From positions 1-6,328 of the forward strand of contig CALCZU010000050.1 of assembly GCA_937903155.1 (NCBI GenBank): DNA of 6,328 nucleotides. The letters run 5' to 3'. The notes beneath the pieces are model-generated. The model was given only the letters and a program-made list of their open reading frames with translations. It was not told where the DNA came from and ran no database searches. Within the stretch, counting starts at the first letter, position 1; each line of letters starts with the position of its first letter. Positions 1-5,096 of the stretch are shown here, one piece after another. A program made the position numbers and the translations under genes. Source of the stretch: an uncultured Bdellovibrionales bacterium. Its GTDB lineage: Bacteria > Bdellovibrionota > FAC87 > UBA2466.

Positions 1-2
1 CC

Positions 3-185
3 TCCGGTCAAATCGCAAAGCTCAGCAAGATAAAACTTTGGTCCTCCATCCCATACACCCGCATCATCGAATGGGGAAAAGCCTTTAAAGAAGTTATCCA
101 GTATGTTCACAAAAATGAATTGGAAACTCGTGGCCTTATCCCCTACACGCCACGAGAACGGAAAAGACCGCAAGTGAACTTCTGA
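3..185 (+). CDS. RAYT/IS200-like (Y1) transposase, C-terminal fragment
   Basis: The open frame enters from the left edge and ends at TGA, giving 60 visible residues. It reads ...KLWSSIPYTRIIEWGKAF..., then IQYVHKNELETRGLIPY and a basic tail (RERKRPQVNF). The pattern of [RK]-x-W-S-x-x-P-[YF]-[TS]-R, W-G-[KR]-x-[FY], then Y-V-x-x-N-x-L-E-x-x-G-[LI]-[IL]-P-Y matches, from memory, the C-terminal end of 'transposase IS200-like' / REP-associated tyrosine transposase proteins. These are single-strand-specific HUH nucleases thought to mobilise REP hairpins. The HUH motif lies outside the window, and I cannot tell whether the visible tyrosine (about residue 34) is the catalytic one. A REP-like sequence follows about 70 bp downstream, which supports the assignment. 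Whether the gene is intact upstream cannot be seen. Confidence 0.7.
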   Translation, partial: SGQIAKLSKIKLWSSIPYTRIIEWGKAFKEVIQYVHKNELETRGLIPYTPRERKRPQVNF

Positions 186-254
186 CTTCTACCGTTTCCT
201 CACCGATAATTTAAAAGCTTAATACCTGTGACCCTCGTGAATTCTTTCATGCGG

Positions 255-293
255 CAGCGAGATTGCTTCGTCGCTTCGCTCCTCGCAACGACG
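255..293. repeat. REP-like dispersed palindromic sequence
   Basis: The core GAGATTGCTTCGTCGCTTCG continues into CTCCTCGCAACGAC. Read on the minus strand it encodes the spurious peptide CEERSDEAISL, a familiar sign of a short repeat found in many unrelated bacterial genomes. The outer arms TTGC (263-266) and GCAA (285-288) can pair, while the inner part is an imperfect palindrome built from GCTTCG/TCGCTTCGC units. It lies about 70 bp beyond the stop of the RAYT-like transposase fragment, the arrangement expected if that enzyme family spreads these repeats. Only one copy is visible, so its dispersal in this genome is inferred. Confidence 0.6.
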
Positions 294-350
294 GGCTTTA
301 CGTGAATCCAGCAAAGAGGGCGGAAAAATTTGAAATTGTGGGATTACTTG

Positions 351-371
351 TCCGGCGTAGCCGAAGGCGGA
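351..371. repeat. GC-rich overlapping hairpin
   Basis: Outer arms TCCG/CGGA enclose two overlapping small stem-loops, GGC-GTA-GCC (354-362) and GCC-GAA-GGC (360-368). On the minus strand the second reads GCCTTCGGC, a compact and stable hairpin. Its sequence resembles intergenic palindromes seen in many bacteria, but no second copy is present here. It sits inside the 324-489 inverted-repeat unit. No T-run follows on either strand, so it does not look like a terminator. Confidence 0.45.
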
Positions 372-448
372 GACGGAAGCTGCGGCGATCCTGGAATACT
401 AGATGACAACGCTTTGATCCGCAGCGCCATGTCGACGTGTTCCGTAAA

Positions 449-470
449 ATCCTCTCTAACATAAGAGGAT
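449..470 (-). terminator. Weak terminator-like hairpin
   Basis: ATCCTCT (449-455) pairs perfectly with AGAGGAT (464-470) across an 8-base loop. Read on the minus strand the stem runs directly into TTTTAC. It lies downstream of the minus-strand gene at 553-966 and could end its transcript. The stem is short (7 bp, 3 G-C pairs) and the T-run is only four, and it falls inside the inverted-repeat unit, so it may merely be part of that structure. Confidence 0.3.
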
Positions 471-513
471 CCCACAATTTTAAATTTTTGTGACCGATCT
501 TTCCGCAAACCAA

Positions 514-539
514 CGGGATAGAATTTGAATCCTATCCCG
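514..539 (-). terminator. Hairpin just downstream of the 553-966 gene, possible terminator
   Basis: CGGGATAG (514-521) pairs perfectly with CTATCCCG (532-539). After one mismatch (522/531) another three A-T pairs are possible. The stem starts 13 bases beyond the stop codon of the secreted-protein gene. On the minus strand it is followed by TTGGTTTGC, which is T-rich but not a clean U-tract. Position and stem strength suggest a transcript end or a 3'-protecting stem-loop; the poor U-tract keeps this tentative. Confidence 0.4.
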
Positions 540-552
540 GTATCCGAAATTT

Positions 553-966
553 TTATTCGTCTGAATTTTGCGTGTAAAGCAAAGCCGTTCTGTTTAAGCA
601 GGGATTGATTTGGAATATCTTTTCGGAATCTACCAATTGTAATTTTAAGTTTTTGCAGATGCCTTGTTGAGGGTAGGTAGAATCGATATTGCATTCGATG
701 GTGCCATTGGTGACAGAAGCATTATCACATTGAAAAAATGCGGTACTTTTATCGGTGTTTCCGTCGATGCATTTCGAAGTTTGGATCAATCCTTTTTCTC
801 CGTAAGTGCGAAAAGTCACTTCTACCTGGCAGTAAACAGCGTCTCCATCAGCGAAAAACTGTTTCTTTGCGAATTCGCTGAGTTTTAACTCATTGCTAGG
901 TTCTGCTCCGAACGCAGCAAAAGATAAAAGACAGACTAAGCTTAGTTTTAAAACGGTGTGATTCAT
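553..966 (-). CDS. Small secreted cysteine-rich protein, function unknown
   Basis: The protein has 137 residues and is not recognised. The N-terminus MNHTVLKLSLVCLLSFAAFG is a typical Sec signal peptide, with likely cleavage after Gly20 or Ala21. Cys12 sits in the hydrophobic core without a proper lipobox, so it is probably not a lipoprotein. The mature part of about 117 residues carries six cysteines (46, 66, 80, 92, 104, 123), enough for three disulfides, and alternates polar and hydrophobic residues as small beta-rich domains do. The ATG start is supported by GGGGG at 971-975, five bases upstream. It is divergent from the lipoprotein gene at 1207 and is followed by hairpins at 514-539 and 449-470. 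The periplasm or cell exterior is the inferred location. I make no functional claim. Confidence 0.75.
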   Translation of the reverse strand: MNHTVLKLSLVCLLSFAAFGAEPSNELKLSEFAKKQFFADGDAVYCQVEVTFRTYGEKGLIQTSKCIDGNTDKSTAFFQCDNASVTNGTIECNIDSTYPQQGICKNLKLQLVDSEKIFQINPCLNRTALLYTQNSDE

Positions 967-1206
967 ATAACCCCCAATGATTAAGTTACTGAAGCTTTAG
1001 CACCCGCTTTTCTGGGATGCAAAACCGGGGTCACGATTATTTAACAAATGTTACGTGCCGCGTTTCCCTGCAGAATACGCAATTGTGTCTCTCGAGAAGC
1101 AAGCTGTTTAAAAAATAGCCGTATCCTCTGAGTCGTAAGGTGCGTGGGGGAGTGGCATCTAACTTGTATGGTTAGTGGGTACTTGTAAATTTTGAGAGGT
1201 AATGTT
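967..1206. promoter_or_regulatory. Divergent intergenic region, promoters not resolved
   Basis: This 240-bp region separates two divergently transcribed exported-protein genes and must hold both promoters. On the minus strand, TTGCAT (1018-1023 region) lies 17 bases before TAAAGC with a TG just ahead of it, a weak candidate only. For the plus-strand gene, the TTGTAT/TAAATT pair at 1164-1191 is too near the ribosome binding site to be convincing. No operator-like palindrome stands out. An imperfect GC/AT inverted repeat (1002-1031) is present but short. Confidence 0.4.
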
Positions 1207-1725
1207 GTGAAACGTAGAATCGGGATAGTTGCAGTTGTGGGGCTTTGTTTTCTTTTTGTCGGTTGCTCGGGTAAAAAACCCAAGGGCGAGGGCGGTGATG
1301 GCTTGGGAGGCGAACCACGTCCCCAAAGACCTCCGAGTGCTCATGCCGGTCGAGGGCAAGGTCGAGAATTTGAGATTAACCCGAGACAAAATTTTTTAGA
1401 TAATTCAAATGTTCCTGCGATTCCAGCGCAGCCGGCCGATGCCGCTGGTGGGAGCAATACGATTGGCTTGGACCCGGGAATCGGACTTCAGGCGGATGGA
1501 GTTCAAGGGTTGGGATTTAATTCGCCGTTTTCAGGTTTAAATCCTCATCTGCAAGGAGCTCCGGGTTTCATCGGAGTACCTTCAATCAATAACACACCTT
1601 CGGTCGCTCCCTTTAGAGCGATTTTTGATTCCAACGGGCAATCGATCTCTGGCAATAATGGCGTTCTTGCCCCGGCATCTAGTGAAGTCCAAGTTCCTGC
1701 AAAAAGAGGCTTAGGAAGTCACTAG
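1207..1725 (+). CDS. Putative outer-membrane lipoprotein, Gly/Pro/Asn-rich
   Basis: The protein has 172 residues from a GTG start. GTG at 1207 is chosen because AGAGGT (1195-1200) lies six bases upstream and the product then begins MKRRIGIVAVVGLCFLFVGC, a compact lipoprotein signal. An in-frame TTG at 1192 would overlap that binding site. The lipobox is F-V-G-C, with Cys20 as the lipidated residue; Ser at +2 fits outer-membrane sorting by the general Lol rule. The mature part is low-complexity: a basic and Gly/Pro-rich stretch (about 23-55), then repeated Gly-Leu turns (GLDPGIGL, VQGLGF, SGLNPHLQG) and a Ser/Asn/Gly-rich end finishing KRGLGSH. No enzyme motif or recognised domain is visible, and it looks largely disordered. 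It converges on the cyclase gene with only 6 bp between stops. Function unknown. Confidence 0.75.
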   Translation: MKRRIGIVAVVGLCFLFVGCSGKKPKGEGGDGLGGEPRPQRPPSAHAGRGQGREFEINPRQNFLDNSNVPAIPAQPADAAGGSNTIGLDPGIGLQADGVQGLGFNSPFSGLNPHLQGAPGFIGVPSINNTPSVAPFRAIFDSNGQSISGNNGVLAPASSEVQVPAKRGLGSH

Positions 1726-1731
1726 AGTTTT

Positions 1732-2661
1732 CTATCGGACCGAGACGCGATTGCGGCCTTGGTTTTTAGAATCGTAAAGCGCTTTGTCTGCGGTATTTAA
1801 AAGATCTTGATCCGTCTTCGCGGTGGAATCAAGACAAGAAATTCCTACACTAATCGAGACCGGCATCTTATTGCCTTCAAAAATAAAAGCATGTTTTTCG
1901 ATCGTTGTGCGAATACGTTCGGCGACTTCAATTCCGATTTGAAGAGCGGTCTCTGGGAGAATCAGCATAAATTCTTCGCCGCCATACCGGCCCAAGACGT
2001 CTTTTTGTCGGGTCATTTTATTGATCACCAAAGAACACAATTCTTTTAGTACGTAATCACCTGCGGGGTGGCCGAAGGTGTCGTTAATCTTTTTAAAATG
2101 ATCCAAATCGAAAAGTAAAAGTGTTAAAGGCGTTCCTTTCGATTGCGCGCGGAAAAATTCTTCTTTGAGTCGATCCAGAATCGATTGCTTATTTTGTGCG
2201 CCGGTCATCTGGTCGAAGTTCGCTTTATTGAACATCTGACCGTGCATCAGCGTTTCGATATTGCCTTCTTTTAAATATTTTAAAATGGTATTTCCGCAGC
2301 GGACATAATCTCCGTTTTCGAGCCAGACGGGTTGATTCTTTTCGATTTTGATGTCGTTAACGAAAGTGCCATTCGTGCTGCCCAATTCTTCGACGCTGAC
2401 GCCCTCGGGGGAAACGACGAAATTGACGTGATGTCGCGAGATAGAACTTTCTGGAAGACTAATATCTGCGGTCAGATCACGCCCTAAAATATTTTTGGAT
2501 TCTTTTAAGAAGAAATATTTTCCGAGAGGTTTACCTGAGATGACAAGCACTGCAGGGGAAAAAGCTTTGGCTTGTTCGAGTCTGAGTTTAAACGTATCCT
2601 CTTCCGCGACGGCGGTCTTGTCCACCTCTTGGAGAGCGGGTTCCGGTTTATTTTTTGCCAT
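1732..2661 (-). CDS. FHA-GGDEF diguanylate cyclase
   Basis: This 309-residue soluble protein is predicted to make cyclic di-GMP from two GTP. A charged N-terminus (1-35) precedes an FHA domain (about 38-130) with the phosphothreonine-binding landmarks Gly60-Arg61, Ser75-Arg76-x-His78 and Asn97-Gly98-Thr99. The GGDEF domain (about 148-309) has FDLDHFKKIND (184-194) supplying metal-binding Asp185 and nucleotide-contacting Asn193, Gly201-Asp202, and an intact active site GGEEF (227-231). RQKD (218-221), five residues ahead of GGEEF, is a complete RxxD inhibitory site, so product feedback is expected. There is no membrane segment. The FHA domain implies control by a threonine-phosphorylated partner or its own N-terminus. 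The architecture matches Bdellovibrio DgcB, but orthology is not established. It is last in the operon, 15 bp after pgi, with no clear Shine-Dalgarno sequence and its own extended -10. Confidence 0.93.
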   Translation of the reverse strand: MAKNKPEPALQEVDKTAVAEEDTFKLRLEQAKAFSPAVLVISGKPLGKYFFLKESKNILGRDLTADISLPESSISRHHVNFVVSPEGVSVEELGSTNGTFVNDIKIEKNQPVWLENGDYVRCGNTILKYLKEGNIETLMHGQMFNKANFDQMTGAQNKQSILDRLKEEFFRAQSKGTPLTLLLFDLDHFKKINDTFGHPAGDYVLKELCSLVINKMTRQKDVLGRYGGEEFMLILPETALQIGIEVAERIRTTIEKHAFIFEGNKMPVSISVGISCLDSTAKTDQDLLNTADKALYDSKNQGRNRVSVR

Positions 2662-2670
2662 ATGCTTAAA

Positions 2671-2679
2671 ATTATATCA
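2671..2679 (-). promoter_or_regulatory. Extended -10 promoter element for the diguanylate cyclase gene
   Basis: The minus strand reads TGATATAAT, a perfect TGn plus TATAAT. Its TGA is the stop codon of pgi. The start codon of the cyclase gene (2661) is only nine bases past the end of the hexamer, so initiation about seven bases downstream would put the 5' end within a few bases of ATG: a leaderless or nearly leaderless mRNA. No good -35 box lies 16-18 bases upstream (AGCTTC region), which extended -10 promoters tolerate. The absence of a clear ribosome binding site in TTTTAAGCAT before the ATG fits this reading. It remains a prediction. Confidence 0.5.
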
Positions 2680-3960
2680 CAAGGATTGGCGGAGAAGCTT
2701 CTTCGCTTCTTCGACACCTGGCTGGTCGAAGGCGTCGATGCCGTAGAGTTCTCCACCCATGGCGCAGGCGGTCTCAAAGAAGAAGAGCAGGCTTCCTAAA
2801 ACCTTGGCATTGATCTCGGGCAATACGATTCGGTAGGTTGGAACTGAAGCGCTGTTTAAACTTTGCTCTGTCGCAAGACATGCCTTGTGATTGATTTCGG
2901 AAAAACTATGACGCGTTAAGAAATCGAAGGCTTCAGACGCATACTGAGATTTTCCTACGAGCGGATCGTCATTTTTGGGAAGCACGTCGATAAAACCCAC
3001 GACTTTATCCGATGGTCCTTCTTTAAAAAGTTGCAGAAGGGAGTGCTGATCGGTTGAACCTAGTGCGGCCACCGGGGTAAAGCCCACACTTTTAGAGGCA
3101 TTTGCGAGGGTCTTTTTGCCGAGACTTTCTCCAAAAAGTTGCACAAACCAATCGCCTAGGAGTTTTAAATTACTTTGATACGGCATCAAATAGTGAAGGT
3201 TTTTCTTGAGTTCCGTATCGCAAAGATATGAATACAAAGCGAATAAATACGCCGGATTCTCTTCCGGCGCGAGGCCTTCTAAAAGGTTTCTCATCTCGCG
3301 AGCGCCTTGTAAGAGCCCCAAAACATCGACATCGCCTAAAGCGAGAGGCAAAAGTCCGACGGCGGTTAAAACCGAAAAGCGTCCTCCGATATTCGGTGGA
3401 ACTTCAAACGCCTTCCACTGATTTTGTTTAGCAAGCCTTCGTAACTCACCCGAAACTGGATCGGTCACCACGGCGATTGAATTTTTGTCGAGGAGTCCGC
3501 TTAAGTGAAAAAATGAAGAAAGGGTTTCGGTCGTGCCTCCCGACTTACTAATGAGCACCGAAGCGCAGCGTTTCCTTTTGAGCAAGCGTTGCGCCTTTTC
3601 AATGGCGGGAGCGTCGGCATTACTCACCCACACAAATGGAAAATTTGCACTGTCATTGGGGTCTCGCAAAGCATCCAAGAGCGCAACAGCGCCCAAATAA
3701 GAGCCTCCAATGCCCATTAGAATAACGCCTTCACAACTCGTGCGAATCTTCTCAGCGTATTCGCGAATCGCGTTTATCTCGGTCGGAGAACAATCGTAAG
3801 GCCAGTCATAGAAGCCGATTTTTTTAGACGAGAATTTTGCCTTTAAATCAATTTCGAGTGCGCGAAGTTGAGCTGTCTTCTTTTCAAGGTGGCTCGATTT
3901 CAGATGCTTTTGAAGGTTTTCAAAATGGATTTGAAAATGTTCAAGGTTGCAGACGTTCAT
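2677..3960 (-). CDS. pgi: Glucose-6-phosphate isomerase
   Basis: The 427-residue cytosolic enzyme interconverts glucose-6-phosphate and fructose-6-phosphate in glycolysis and gluconeogenesis. Its length fits the short bacterial form rather than the roughly 550-residue type. Two SIS-type sugar-phosphate regions are seen: GIGGSYLGA (83-91) and SKSGGTTET (138-146), the latter binding phosphate. IGGRFSVLTAVGLLPLA (191-207) is the first family signature. Catalytic candidates by family comparison are Arg194 in GGRFS, Glu278 in LFGESLGKK, His306 in STDQHS and Lys420 in QPGVEEAKK; GSLLFFFETACAMGG (389-403) covers the second signature. Nothing essential appears missing. The ATG overlaps the TGA of the upstream dehydrogenase as ATGA, with GGAG eight bases before it, so translational coupling is likely. 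Sitting behind two acyl-CoA dehydrogenases is unusual for this gene. Confidence 0.96.
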   Translation of the reverse strand: MNVCNLEHFQIHFENLQKHLKSSHLEKKTAQLRALEIDLKAKFSSKKIGFYDWPYDCSPTEINAIREYAEKIRTSCEGVILMGIGGSYLGAVALLDALRDPNDSANFPFVWVSNADAPAIEKAQRLLKRKRCASVLISKSGGTTETLSSFFHLSGLLDKNSIAVVTDPVSGELRRLAKQNQWKAFEVPPNIGGRFSVLTAVGLLPLALGDVDVLGLLQGAREMRNLLEGLAPEENPAYLFALYSYLCDTELKKNLHYLMPYQSNLKLLGDWFVQLFGESLGKKTLANASKSVGFTPVAALGSTDQHSLLQLFKEGPSDKVVGFIDVLPKNDDPLVGKSQYASEAFDFLTRHSFSEINHKACLATEQSLNSASVPTYRIVLPEINAKVLGSLLFFFETACAMGGELYGIDAFDQPGVEEAKKLLRQSL

Positions 3961-5093
3961 TTTTGCTTCTCCATCTCGCGAGCGATGACGACTTTTTGGA
4001 TTTGATTGGTGCCCTCAACAATCTGGAGCGCTTTGCTATCGCGAAAAATTCGCTCGAGTTCGATTCTTTCGGCTTGTTTTTCCAGAGGCAGATTCCCCAG
4101 AGCAAAACTTGAGACTTCCATTGCCAGATCGGTTGCAAGTAATTTTAAAGAGGACGCGAGAACCGCTTTGGATTTGCCGGCGTCTTTGAGTTGAATGGTC
4201 GTGTGCATGAGCGACTTTAATGCCAGAAGACGAGCGTAATACTCTGAGAGGCTATCCAAGACACCATCGGAACCCGTCTCGGGATCTTTCATTTTTGCGC
4301 GGATGGGAAAAATCACATCCAGACTTCGAGTCGCAGCACCCAGTCCGCACGTTGCAATTCCAATCCTTCCCGATTCTAGTTGGGACAGAGCAACTTCAAA
4401 CCCTTGGCCTTCTTTGCCCAAGACATCGGCGTCGGGAACAAAGCAGTCTTCAAAAATCAATTCACCGAGTGAAGAGGATTTGAGACCCAATTTGTGTTCG
4501 TGTTTACCGACTTTAAATCCGGGAGTGTCTTTTTTGACAAGAAACGAAGTGATTCCCTTTTTCTTGTCAGGGGAAGTTCGACCCATCACGAGATAGAGGT
4601 CGGCGTATCCCGCATTGCTGCACCAGCATTTCGTGCCGGTCAGTCGATATCCCTTATCGACTTTGCGTGCTTGTAGACTTAATCCTGAAGCGTCGCTGCC
4701 TGCATTCGGTTCGGAAAGCGAAAAAGCGCCGAGCCATTCTCCCTGAGCCAGTTTAGGAAGATAGTTTTTTTTCTGTTCCGGATTTCCGTATTTTAAAATT
4801 CCGCCCATGACGAGGTTTGTAACGCCGATGACCACTGCGAAACACACAGAGGCTTGAGCCACCTCGTCTATCGACGGATAGTAGCTTGAGAAACTGTCTC
4901 CGCTTCCAGAAAATTCTTTGGGAAGGAGTTGTCCGACGATTCCCGCTTTACCAAAACTCTCAAAAATTTCTCGAGGGAATCGAGAGGTTTCGTCGTCTTT
5001 TGCAATCGTCGGCCGAATCAGTTTTTCAGACAGTTCGCGTGCTTGTAAGCTACGCGATAAAATCTCGCCCATCAGTTCAGGAAAAAATTCCAT
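3957..5093 (-). CDS. Divergent acyl-CoA dehydrogenase (short-chain type)
   Basis: This 378-residue flavoprotein-family member would form a 2,3-double bond in an acyl-CoA. The N-terminal helical domain (1-115), the middle beta domain with LGAFSLSEPNAGSDASGL (121-138) and KLGLKSSSLGELIFEDCFVP (201-220) are typical. The catalytic glutamate at the usual C-terminal place is present: Glu360 in VEGTNQIQ. Two flavin/dimer-contact motifs are lost, however. The usual R-x-Q-F-G-x-x-I region is replaced by IRAKMKDPETGSDG (264-277), and GGYGY is replaced by ALGNLPLEKQAE (331-342). The usual WITN is WCSN (157-160). The reading frame is intact and the protein full length. It starts 3 bp after the upstream dehydrogenase, with AAGGA eight bases before the ATG. 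It may be a partner subunit or a specialised enzyme; substrate unknown. Confidence 0.85.
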   Translation of the reverse strand: MEFFPELMGEILSRSLQARELSEKLIRPTIAKDDETSRFPREIFESFGKAGIVGQLLPKEFSGSGDSFSSYYPSIDEVAQASVCFAVVIGVTNLVMGGILKYGNPEQKKNYLPKLAQGEWLGAFSLSEPNAGSDASGLSLQARKVDKGYRLTGTKCWCSNAGYADLYLVMGRTSPDKKKGITSFLVKKDTPGFKVGKHEHKLGLKSSSLGELIFEDCFVPDADVLGKEGQGFEVALSQLESGRIGIATCGLGAATRSLDVIFPIRAKMKDPETGSDGVLDSLSEYYARLLALKSLMHTTIQLKDAGKSKAVLASSLKLLATDLAMEVSSFALGNLPLEKQAERIELERIFRDSKALQIVEGTNQIQKVVIAREMEKQK

Positions 5094-5096
5094 TGT

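Larger units (their letters stand above)
324..489. repeat. 166-bp unit bounded by 21-bp inverted repeats (MITE-like)
   Basis: The left arm (324-344, beginning AAAAATTTGAAATTG and ending GTGGGAT) is the reverse complement of the right arm (469-489, beginning ATCCCACAATTTT) at 20 of 21 positions. Pairing stops at both ends of the arms. Roughly concentric inside is a second inverted repeat, GCTGCGG (379-385) with CCGCAGC (419-425). Two small hairpins (351-371 and 449-470) also lie within. There is no coding frame of its own. Terminal inverted repeats around a short non-coding core suggest a non-autonomous element, but I see no convincing target-site duplication (the flanks are GAGGGCGG and GTGACCGA). 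A large structured RNA or a once-larger element are alternatives. Confidence 0.5.
186..552. other. Intergenic region without a credible gene, rich in repeats
   Basis: No frame here has both a plausible start with ribosome binding site and a protein-like composition. The minus-strand open frames that cross it are frame-shifted continuations of the secreted-protein gene at 553-966 and run through the repeat sequences. The stretch instead holds a REP-like sequence (255-293), a 166-bp unit framed by 21-bp inverted repeats (324-489) with internal hairpins, and a hairpin directly downstream of the 553-966 gene. Its composition and structure look like accumulated small mobile or palindromic elements beside a transposase gene. 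Confidence 0.7.

Noticed and set aside
344..694. Minus-strand open frame of 116 codons
   Set aside because: It overlaps the end of the secreted-protein gene in another frame, has no ribosome binding site, and its C-terminal part translates the repeat sequences (for example PSPPSATPDK).
664..888. Plus-strand open frame of 74 codons inside 553-966
   Set aside because: It is antisense to a gene with a clear signal peptide and ribosome binding site, and its own start lacks such support.
1002..1031. Imperfect inverted repeat in the divergent region (ACCC..TTTT / AAAA..GGGT)
   Set aside because: Only two 4-bp stems with unpaired bases between them; too weak for a terminator or operator.
1164..1191. 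TTGTAT/TAAATT as a promoter for the lipoprotein gene
   Set aside because: Transcription would start at or within the ribosome binding site.
1192..1206. TTG at 1192 as the start of the lipoprotein
   Set aside because: It overlaps the AGAGGT ribosome binding site; GTG at 1207 has correct spacing and gives a compact lipoprotein signal.
3206..3431. Plus-strand open frames opposite pgi and the dehydrogenases
   Set aside because: They are antisense shadows of strongly conserved enzymes, with no start signals or protein-like sequence.
3957..5093. Frameshift or pseudogene as the reason for the lost motifs in the second dehydrogenase
   Set aside because: The frame is open throughout, length is normal, start and coupling signals are intact, and conserved motifs continue on both sides in the same frame.
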